Shown one piece after another: positions 20,102 through 26,021 of a stretch of DNA of 26,021 nt. The stretch is from the IMG/VR virus record IMGVR_UViG_3300039412_000058, positions 1 through 26,021 of that record. One strand, 5' to 3'. The translations under genes and the position numbers were made by a program. Every line of letters begins with the position of its first letter. The stretch's first letter is position 1. Source of the DNA: a virus. Under the pieces are notes generated by a model. The model ran no database searches and was not told the DNA's origin. It worked only from the letters and a program-made list of their open reading frames with translations.

Positions 20102-20954
20102 AATTATTTTCATACACTATTTTACACATATCGATATAATATTTATCAATAAAACTTCCTTTCATTAAATTAATATCTTTGTGAACCCATTGAATATTTC
20201 CTTTTACATATCCTTTATTGGAATCGATTCTATCTAATGATGCTGTATTTTTATCGCTTCCATATTGGGCAATTTTTATATCTAACCCTGATATTGAGCA
20301 TTTTTTATTCTGTTTTAAGTATAATTTCCACAATTGTTTTATGGTAACATTGAAATCTAATTGTCTTCTATAAGCGTTTCTTTTGATTGCACTAAAGAAT
20401 GTTTTTGAAATGTCTTTATATCCTTTAAAATATAATTCGCTTTTAATTTTTTTGTGATGACATCCGCAACTTATATTGTTTTTACATTCTCTCAACCATC
20501 TATCCGTCACAATTATTTGATTGCCACAATCACATTTACACAACCATTTTCCTTTTCTTCTGGAATTATTTTGTTCTACTATTTGTATTACTTTTAACAT
20601 TCCTATTTTTTTATTTAATAAATTTTTATCAAATTTCGGTTTACGAATAATGTTATTTGTTTTTAATATCATTCTAATCCATACTTCTGATAAATTATAT
20701 TTTTTACATAATATTTCATATGGAACATACAATTTATAATCGGCAATTAACTGATTTAAATTATCTTTAGATATTCCTCTATCAGAATAATTTATATTTA
20801 ATGATAACGATTTTAATTTAGTGACAATACTAGGTTTTTGCCGACCCAAAAGTTCGGATATTTTTGATGTGGTCAATCCATCATTGGCATATTTTGTTAA
20901 TAATTTTAATTCATCATTATTCCAAAGTTTTCTTGTTTTTAATTTAGTATCCAT
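20088..20954 (-). CDS. HNH homing endonuclease with HTH domain
   Basis: A 288-residue protein. Residues about 8-55 resemble a SANT/HTH DNA-binding domain (LWNNDELKLLTKYANDGL, TTSKISELLGRQKPSIVTKL), a second HTH-like segment spans about 65-100, then the WLCKCDCGN ... SCGC module and the HNH-type core CSISGLDI, ASLDRIDSNKGY, GNIQWVH. The HNH part is closely similar in layout to that of the gene at 6257-6928. A likely promoter (TTGATT 20986-20991, 17 nt, TAGAAT 20963-20968) puts the ATG 8 nt after the -10. Confidence 0.87.
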   Translation of the reverse strand: MDTKLKTRKLWNNDELKLLTKYANDGLTTSKISELLGRQKPSIVTKLKSLSLNINYSDRGISKDNLNQLIADYKLYVPYEILCKKYNLSEVWIRMILKTNNIIRKPKFDKNLLNKKIGMLKVIQIVEQNNSRRKGKWLCKCDCGNQIIVTDRWLRECKNNISCGCHHKKIKSELYFKGYKDISKTFFSAIKRNAYRRQLDFNVTIKQLWKLYLKQNKKCSISGLDIKIAQYGSDKNTASLDRIDSNKGYVKGNIQWVHKDINLMKGSFIDKYYIDMCKIVYENNFKSF

Positions 20955-21010
20955 AAATCTATATTCTATATATAGTGATTTGTGGAATCAAAATTCAATT
21001 TATGTGAGGC

Positions 21011-21039
21011 TTGACAGAATATATTATTGATGATACAAT
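21011..21039 (+). promoter_or_regulatory. Promoter of the 21049 phosphoesterase
   Basis: TTGACA (21011-21016), 17-nt spacer, TACAAT (21034-21039), 9 nt, ATG at 21049. Confidence 0.75.
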
Positions 21040-21048
21040 ATCTAAAAT

Positions 21049-21744
21049 ATGAACAGAATTTTAAAATTCAAACAGACAGAAGAACAAAAGGTTTATTGGA
21101 TTTCCGACACGCATTTCAACCACAATCCAAAATGGAAAGTTCCTCTTTGGGAACAACGTAGATTTAAATCGTCAGAAGAACATACCGATGGTGTAATTAA
21201 TAAGATTAATGAAATCGTTCGTCCGAATGATATTCTATTTCATCTGGGAGATTTCTGCCTCAATACATCCGAAAGTCAGTTTGAAGAACTTCTTTCAAGA
21301 ATTAATTGTCAACATATACACTACATTTGGGGCAATCACAATTCAAGAATTGACCAGGCATATAAAAAATCCGTAACTGATTATCTTCGTTCTATTTACG
21401 GTGATGGTCATTATAATCATTCAGAAGAAATAGAAATTTACCCAACTCGTTACAGAAATTTGATTTTTATTGGAAATTATGCTGAGGTCGTTGTGGATGG
21501 AAGGTATTTTATTCTTTCACATTACCCTATTCAAGTAGTAAATCATATGAAAGACGGTGCAATTCATCTTACAGGACATTCGCATTATAATCTACCCTTT
21601 TCACAAGCAGATAATCTTGATGCTAAGATTCTTGATGTTGGATTTGATGGTTTTGGTAAACCATTATCAACCGAAGAAGTGTTGAAAATAATGAACACAA
21701 AGAAAATCTTTCAATCGGGCGACCATCATACAAACGTAATATAA
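21049..21744 (+). CDS. Phage-type metallophosphoesterase
   Basis: A 231-residue binuclear metallophosphoesterase of a type frequent in phages: ISDTHFNH (18-25), HLGDF (66-69), WGNHN (94-98), SHYP and GHSHY. The Asn after GNH and the SDTHFNH motif mark the small phosphodiesterase group rather than protein phosphatases. Substrate unknown. Monocistronic with its own promoter. Confidence 0.88.
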   Translation: MNRILKFKQTEEQKVYWISDTHFNHNPKWKVPLWEQRRFKSSEEHTDGVINKINEIVRPNDILFHLGDFCLNTSESQFEELLSRINCQHIHYIWGNHNSRIDQAYKKSVTDYLRSIYGDGHYNHSEEIEIYPTRYRNLIFIGNYAEVVVDGRYFILSHYPIQVVNHMKDGAIHLTGHSHYNLPFSQADNLDAKILDVGFDGFGKPLSTEEVLKIMNTKKIFQSGDHHTNVI

Positions 21745-21748
21745 TAAA

Positions 21749-21776
21749 TTGACTATTTTATTTTATGAGATATAGT
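21749..21776 (+). promoter_or_regulatory. Promoter of the 21788 gene
   Basis: TTGACT (21749-21754), 16-nt spacer, TATAGT (21771-21776), 11 nt, ATG at 21788. Confidence 0.65.
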
Positions 21777-21787
21777 GTCTAAAATTT

Positions 21788-21952
21788 ATGGATACTAAAA
21801 CTTCAAACACATTCGCAGATTTGAATATCTGCTTGGCCGCAAATGATATTATTGAAATTTTTGAGTCGTTCGGTTTCACAACTGATACTCCGCCTGATAT
21901 AGAATCGTTGAGGCATTTAATAACAGAAGCCATCCAAAACAGATTCCTATGA
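21788..21952 (+). CDS. Small hypothetical protein
   Basis: A 54-residue ORF (MDTKTSNTFADLNICL...) placed just after a promoter and sharing an ATGA overlap with the next gene, which together make it convincing. Acidic and mainly helical; family unknown. Confidence 0.7.
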   Translation: MDTKTSNTFADLNICLAANDIIEIFESFGFTTDTPPDIESLRHLITEAIQNRFL

Positions 21953-22155
21953 AGGTAAGTGAAAAACAACTGATAATGTTAATGGATATCCTCAAGGATA
22001 CTTTGAAGATTTCAAATGTCTTGGGTGGTTACGATTTACAAACTCGTCTCCAACTCACCAACGACTTGATAAATCAACAGAGCAACGACTTGAAAGAGGT
22101 TGAACCGAAGCCAAAATTTACCGCTAAAGGTCATAAATCCGTCTTGAATGGTTGA
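21949..22155 (+). CDS. Hypothetical protein
   Basis: A 68-residue helical protein (KQLIMLMDILKDTL, LQTRLQLTNDLINQQ) with a basic C-terminal tail. Family unknown. Coupled to the preceding small gene by ATGA. Confidence 0.65.
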   Translation: MKVSEKQLIMLMDILKDTLKISNVLGGYDLQTRLQLTNDLINQQSNDLKEVEPKPKFTAKGHKSVLNG

Positions 22156-22158
22156 TGC

Positions 22159-22186
22159 TTGACTTTCTATAAAGGTGTGGTATCAT
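22159..22186 (+). promoter_or_regulatory. Promoter of the 22193 operon, leaderless GTG start
   Basis: TTGACT (22159-22164), 16-nt spacer, TATCAT (22181-22186), 6 nt, GTG at 22193. The sequence up to position 22174 is nearly the same as at the PTH2-like promoter. Confidence 0.75.
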
Positions 22187-22192
22187 TCGGAC

Positions 22193-22531
22193 GTGATATC
22201 AATAAAAGACACCGTAGGAAGTATGTGGGTTCCTTGCCCAAAGTGTAAATCAGCGGTCTGTATTACACAATGGGGAGAGCAAACTTGTATCTACGAAAAG
22301 TGTGACGGTCACAAGTTCACGTTTGAATTTACGCCTGACACGGCGTTGTTGATGCTCGAACAGATTCAGAAAACAAACATCCAAGAACGGAATACACCAA
22401 AGGCGCCTTTAATGAGGCCGGCCATGCCAAAACTTCAAAAAACCATTGACCGTTACCTTTTGGTTCCACAACCTGATTCCACCAATCCTGATGATTGGTA
22501 TAATTCAGACCCATTTAAGCCAAAGAAATGA
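22193..22531 (+). CDS. Zinc-ribbon hypothetical protein
   Basis: A 112-residue protein with a zinc ribbon near the N-terminus (C15-PK-C18, C32, C37, H40) and a Pro-rich C-terminus (PKAPLMRPAMPKL, PFKPKK). Function unknown. I place the start at GTG 22193, exactly at the predicted transcription start; the GTG at 22175 lies within the promoter spacer. Overlaps the next gene by ATGA. Confidence 0.72.
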   Translation: MISIKDTVGSMWVPCPKCKSAVCITQWGEQTCIYEKCDGHKFTFEFTPDTALLMLEQIQKTNIQERNTPKAPLMRPAMPKLQKTIDRYLLVPQPDSTNPDDWYNSDPFKPKK

Positions 22532-23649
22532 AAATTCACGACGTAAGACAGTTCATCAATTCAAGTTCAGAATTTTTCACAATACTGAAACATTTACCGG
22601 CCATAGACAGTGACGGCCCTTGGGTGGCCGGTGGCTCTGTGTGGAAGTCAGTTGAAAACATTCCATTGGAATGTGACATTGACGTGTTTTTCAAATCTGA
22701 CAGGCAGTGTGAGAAGTGGTTCCGAACACTGTTGTCATTGCCTTACGCCCATCGTATTGTTTCCGACCCGAAATTCAATCAATACAACACTTCTTTGAAG
22801 TATCACGTTCACCACAAGGGATACAACAAGACAATTACTTTACAATTGGTTTCTTTCAGATTCTTTGACAACATCAAGGCATTGCTTGATGGATTCGACT
22901 TCACGGCCTGCCAGTTTGGTTTTGACGGAAACTCTCTTTATACCGGCGACACTTCTTTGGAAGATTTGAGAAACAGAGAGATTATTTTTAACAATGTCCT
23001 TGACAATGTGGCAACAGGTATTCACATTGAGAAATACACCAAAATTGGTTTTAAGATTCCGGCAAGTCAGAAACAAAGATACGATGAAATAATGAAGAAA
23101 ACGAGCGAATATCGTTCTAATAAATGTCCTGAACCGGCAAGAGTTGATACCCTCGTTTCAAGATGGGGAAATGTATTGTCATCTTCTCCGTCGCCTATCG
23201 TAGCATCTTCGCCGAGACCCGTGGCGGTTGATGAAGACTATGCTTATCCACGGCCTGTTTCAGGTGGTGGTGGAATTGATTTGTCAAGAATAACGCAGAT
23301 GCCAGCTCCGCCAAGACCGTCACCAAGACCGTCTTCTTTGTGGGCAAATGTTGATTCGGGGCCCGATGTTTCTGCTCAAAATCCTTGTGTGGAAGCTCCT
23401 ATCTATAGCAACACACAAACACAGGCACAAGTCTCGCCGGGGGTTTATACAAGAGAAATTGACCGTTCTTTATACACCACGGAAACTATAAGTATTCCGA
23501 TGGATTATGTGACAACCGCAGGAACGGATAGTCAAAACACGTCAGGCATAAGAAGTGTTTTTGACGACGTTGATGCTAGCGAGTCGCCGCTTGCCGAACC
23601 TAGTGTTGGTGGTTACACTGGTGAGGCTGAAAATCCATTACTGACATAA
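22528..23649 (+). CDS. Nucleotidyltransferase-like protein with Pro/Ser-rich tail
   Basis: A 373-residue protein. The first ~200 residues have the hallmark of the polymerase-beta nucleotidyltransferase superfamily: WVAGGSVW (32-39) followed by CDIDVFF (49-55, with D50 and D52 as metal ligands), then DFTACQFGFDG and a helical LEDLRNREIIF. Members include CCA-adding enzymes, poly(A) polymerases and minimal nucleotidyltransferases; substrate not determinable. Residues ~215-373 are low-complexity, rich in Pro, Ser, Thr and Gln (PSPIVASSPRPVAV, PPRPSPRPSS), and probably disordered. ATGA overlap with the zinc-ribbon gene. Confidence 0.72.
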   Translation: MKIHDVRQFINSSSEFFTILKHLPAIDSDGPWVAGGSVWKSVENIPLECDIDVFFKSDRQCEKWFRTLLSLPYAHRIVSDPKFNQYNTSLKYHVHHKGYNKTITLQLVSFRFFDNIKALLDGFDFTACQFGFDGNSLYTGDTSLEDLRNREIIFNNVLDNVATGIHIEKYTKIGFKIPASQKQRYDEIMKKTSEYRSNKCPEPARVDTLVSRWGNVLSSSPSPIVASSPRPVAVDEDYAYPRPVSGGGGIDLSRITQMPAPPRPSPRPSSLWANVDSGPDVSAQNPCVEAPIYSNTQTQAQVSPGVYTREIDRSLYTTETISIPMDYVTTAGTDSQNTSGIRSVFDDVDASESPLAEPSVGGYTGEAENPLLT

Positions 23650-23653
23650 CATT

Positions 23654-24088
23654 ATGAACGCACTCTATTTGCCCGTCATGTTCTTCCTCTGTCATTTCGT
23701 GCCAGACTTTTGGTTGCAGACCGATTGGATGGCCCTGAATAAAGGAAAGAAAACATGGAATTGTCTCGTTCACGTTCTTATCTACACTTCATGCTTTTTG
23801 TTCGTCACCCTATCGTGGAAGGCTTTGCTTTTCATTGGTGCCACCCACTTCATTTTGGATAGATGGCACATAATTCTGAAAAGAATGATATGGTGGAAGA
23901 ACCATTTTCCGACTGGTAAGTATCCGCCATTCAAGTATTGTGACACAACGGGTTATTACGATGCGTCACCAATCAACTCTGCTGTGCCTGATGACAGTGT
24001 AATTGCCGAGTATGGTCAACCAAGACCGTTTTATATCACTATTTGGTTGTATATCTTTCAAGATAACATCCTTCATTTGGCGTCTTGA
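23654..24088 (+). CDS. DUF3307 membrane protein
   Basis: A 144-residue membrane protein matching DUF3307: HFVPDFWLQTDWMALNKG (residues 14-31) followed by His-containing helices (CLVHVLIYTSCFLFVTL, LLFIGATHFILDRWHIIL). About three transmembrane helices and a further hydrophobic segment at the C-terminus. The conserved His and Asp residues hint at a metal or catalytic site in the membrane, but the family has no known function. Fourth-to-last gene before nadE, in the 22193 operon. Confidence 0.8.
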   Translation: MNALYLPVMFFLCHFVPDFWLQTDWMALNKGKKTWNCLVHVLIYTSCFLFVTLSWKALLFIGATHFILDRWHIILKRMIWWKNHFPTGKYPPFKYCDTTGYYDASPINSAVPDDSVIAEYGQPRPFYITIWLYIFQDNILHLAS

Positions 24089-24091
24089 GTT

Positions 24092-24346
24092 ATGAGGTCT
24101 GAAATAGGATTTTCAGTTTTGGTCTTGGCTCAAAGGGGTTGGGGTAGAACACTTATTGACAACAAAATACGGTCAGAACGTTGGTGGCGTCAACGACTTG
24201 ATTACTTGATAAACAAGGAAGAAGACCCGATTCCACCAGAAAACTTGTGGGATGGAAAGCCGGTTGATTATCCAATGCCATACGAAGTAGAATTCAACAT
24301 GGCAAACGCCTCTGACTGTTCGTATTGGTTGGAGAACCACGCTTGA
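24092..24346 (+). CDS. Hypothetical protein
   Basis: An 84-residue protein of unknown family, rich in Trp and Arg (RSERWWRQRLDYLI). It lies 3 nt after the DUF3307 gene; the nadE promoter overlaps its last codon. Confidence 0.65.
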   Translation: MRSEIGFSVLVLAQRGWGRTLIDNKIRSERWWRQRLDYLINKEEDPIPPENLWDGKPVDYPMPYEVEFNMANASDCSYWLENHA

Positions 24347-24370
24347 CTTGTCATAAAACCTTGATAGACT
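24343..24370 (+). promoter_or_regulatory. Promoter of nadE, leaderless start
   Basis: TTGACT (24343-24348), 16-nt spacer, TAGACT (24365-24370), 6 nt, ATG at 24377. The -10 is identical to that of the first gene in the window. Confidence 0.72.
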
Positions 24371-24376
24371 TTTGAC

Positions 24377-26021
24377 ATGAAGTTAATCAAAGTAGCCGCC
24401 GCTGTCGTGAACCAAACTCCCCGCGATTGGAAGGGGAATAAGGCGAACATCCTTGAAGCGATTCGTCAGGCCAAGGCACAGAACGTCACGATTCTTTGTT
24501 TGCCCGAAGCAACCATCACCGGCTACGGTATGGAAGACGACTATTTCTGTGCCGATGTTCCTCAACGTGCCATTCGTAAATTGGCTGAAATCGTCAGGGA
24601 AACTTGGAACCCTGTCCCCGGCCGTGGATTGATTTTCTGTGTCGGTCTTCCGATTCGTTTCAATAATACCCTTTACAACGCCGTCGCTACGGTGGTCAAT
24701 GGAAAGGTTCTTGGCTTCACTTGTAAACAACACTTGGCCGGTGACGGTATTCACTATGAAAACCGTTGGTTCAAACCTTGGCCGCAGGGTGTGGTTCAAA
24801 CCGTCAACATCCCTGAACTCGGTGGTGAACTCCCGATTGGCGACATTCATTTCAATATTGGTGGTATCAAGATTGGATATGAAATCTGTGAAGATGCTTG
24901 GGTAGCAAATCGTCCCGGCACCGTTCTCGCTACGAAGGGCGTTGATATCTATCTCAATCCAAGTGCCTCTCACTTTTCTTTCGGCAAACTGAATACACGA
25001 AGAAACTTCGTTGTGGACGGGTCGAGAGCATTTAGCGCCACCTACATTTACGCAAATCTTGTAGGTAATGAGGCAGGACGTGCCGTTTATGACGGTGGCG
25101 CTTTGATTGCTACTGGTGGTTCGTTGGTGGCTGCCGGTAAACGGTTTACTTACAATAATGTTCTGTTGACAACCGCAGTTATTGATGTGGACAACACACG
25201 GACTTCGCAGGTTCGCACGGCGAGTTTCCAGCCTAACATTGAGAAATACAATGAAGGTTGTGTTGAATATTCCTTCACCTATCCTACTGTCAACGAAAAA
25301 TTGACAATTAATCCTGTTCAAGAGAAATGGGAATTGTCGCCCGATATTAAGCATGAAGAATGCACAAGAGCATTGGGATTGGCGCTTATGGATTTTATGC
25401 GAAAAAGTAAGACAAGGGGGTTTGTCATTTCTTTAAGCGGCGGAGCCGATTCGGCAATGGTAACATATCTTTGTAGTATTGGCATCAAACTTGGCATCAA
25501 TGAATTGGGAAGTGACAAATTCATTCAGAAATATTGTCCACATTTAAGTTCTAAATTGTTTAAACCAAATACTCATTCGATTATTGAACAAATAACACAC
25601 GATTTAATCTCAACCGCATATCAGGCTACTGAAAATAGTGGTGATATTACAAAGACGGCTGCTTTTGAATTGGCTAAAACATTGAATGTTAAACATTATG
25701 AACTTAATGTTCAACCGATTTTTGAGGAATATAAGAAGATTGGCAAAGAAATGAAAGGTAGTGAATTAACCTTTACTGACGATGATATTACATTACAAAA
25801 TCTTCAAGCGAGAACACGTTCGCCAAGTATTTGGATTTTGGCTAATATGACCGGTAAACTATTACTTACTACGAGTAATATGTCGGAAGCCGCCGTCGGA
25901 TATGCTACAATGGACGGAGATACAAGTGGCGGATTGGCGCCAATTGGCGGACTTCCTAAACTCTTTATACGAGAGTATTTAAAATGGGTAGTTGATATCC
26001 ACGATGAAGAAATTTCAATGG
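24377..26021 (+). CDS. nadE: Glutamine-dependent NAD+ synthetase (3' end outside window)
   Basis: Open for 548 codons to the window edge, so partial. It converts nicotinate adenine dinucleotide to NAD+ with ATP and glutamine. The N-terminal nitrilase-type glutaminase domain (about 1-290) shows the catalytic triad: E44 in LPEATITGYG, K117 in TCKQHLAG and C171 in YEICEDAW. The synthetase domain begins near 325, with the ATP-pyrophosphatase P-loop SLSGGADSAM (352-361) and LLTTSNMSEAAVGYATMDGD later. Leaderless start. Base composition changes from near-balanced in the glutaminase part to strongly AT-rich in the synthetase part, starting close to the domain boundary. The minus strand also has a long open frame here, which is a shadow. 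Confidence 0.93.
   Translation, partial: MKLIKVAAAVVNQTPRDWKGNKANILEAIRQAKAQNVTILCLPEATITGYGMEDDYFCADVPQRAIRKLAEIVRETWNPVPGRGLIFCVGLPIRFNNTLYNAVATVVNGKVLGFTCKQHLAGDGIHYENRWFKPWPQGVVQTVNIPELGGELPIGDIHFNIGGIKIGYEICEDAWVANRPGTVLATKGVDIYLNPSASHFSFGKLNTRRNFVVDGSRAFSATYIYANLVGNEAGRAVYDGGALIATGGSLVAAGKRFTYNNVLLTTAVIDVDNTRTSQVRTASFQPNIEKYNEGCVEYSFTYPTVNEKLTINPVQEKWELSPDIKHEECTRALGLALMDFMRKSKTRGFVISLSGGADSAMVTYLCSIGIKLGINELGSDKFIQKYCPHLSSKLFKPNTHSIIEQITHDLISTAYQATENSGDITKTAAFELAKTLNVKHYELNVQPIFEEYKKIGKEMKGSELTFTDDDITLQNLQARTRSPSIWILANMTGKLLLTTSNMSEAAVGYATMDGDTSGGLAPIGGLPKLFIREYLKWVVDIHDEEISM

Noticed and set aside
24383-25354. Long open reading frame on the minus strand opposite nadE
   Set aside because: The plus strand encodes a full glutamine-dependent NAD+ synthetase with catalytic residues; the minus frame has no recognisable domain and results from the codon pattern of nadE.

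Overview
The window looks like part of a large lytic bacteriophage genome. It is AT-rich, densely packed with short genes that overlap start to stop (often ATGA), and mixes phage nucleotide, RNA and translation genes with a tRNA cluster and an unusual number of homing endonucleases. No capsid, tail, terminase or replisome gene is visible. The encoded elongation factor Ts, peptidyl-tRNA hydrolase-like protein and NAD synthetase are typical of jumbo or huge phages rather than small ones. The host cannot be named. The promoters are canonical sigma70-like (TTGACT-N16/17-TATNAT) and the standard genetic code fits.

Layout. 1-6992 (mostly minus strand): metallophosphoesterase; a small membrane protein, an unknown protein and a P-loop polynucleotide-kinase-like protein; a PD-(D/E)XK homing endonuclease; a five-gene overlapping operon ending in a cyclic-phosphate-processing receiver-like (cREC) protein; a plus-strand GIY-YIG endonuclease; an Rnl5-type RNA ligase behind an HNH endonuclease. 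7000-8372 (minus): M23 peptidase and five tRNA genes in three promoter units. 8422-14911 (mostly plus): GYF/TM2 protein, terminator, AAA+ ATPase, GIY-YIG endonuclease (minus), DUF4326 protein, EF-Ts, ThyX, HNH endonuclease, PTH2-like protein. 15021-24346: ATP-dependent DNA ligase, a decayed endonuclease tail, small genes, GIY-YIG endonuclease, DEDD exonuclease, metallophosphoesterase, HNH endonuclease, another metallophosphoesterase, a nucleotidyltransferase-like protein and a DUF3307 membrane protein. 24377-end: 5' part of glutamine-dependent NAD+ synthetase.

The strongest global pattern is promoter geometry. At seven genes the start codon (six ATG, one GTG) lies exactly 6 nt after the -10 hexamer, so it is the predicted transcription start: these mRNAs should be leaderless. 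Six more have 7-11 nt. This also corrects several starts, because longer in-frame readings run through the promoter.

Two functional themes emerge. One is RNA repair and translation: kinase, cREC protein, RNA ligase, five tRNAs, EF-Ts and PTH2-like protein. The other is invasion by mobile endonucleases: seven intact genes and one remnant. Two of the three GIY-YIG genes share a previously hidden, conserved, basic ORF in a different reading frame that overlaps the start of the nuclease domain.
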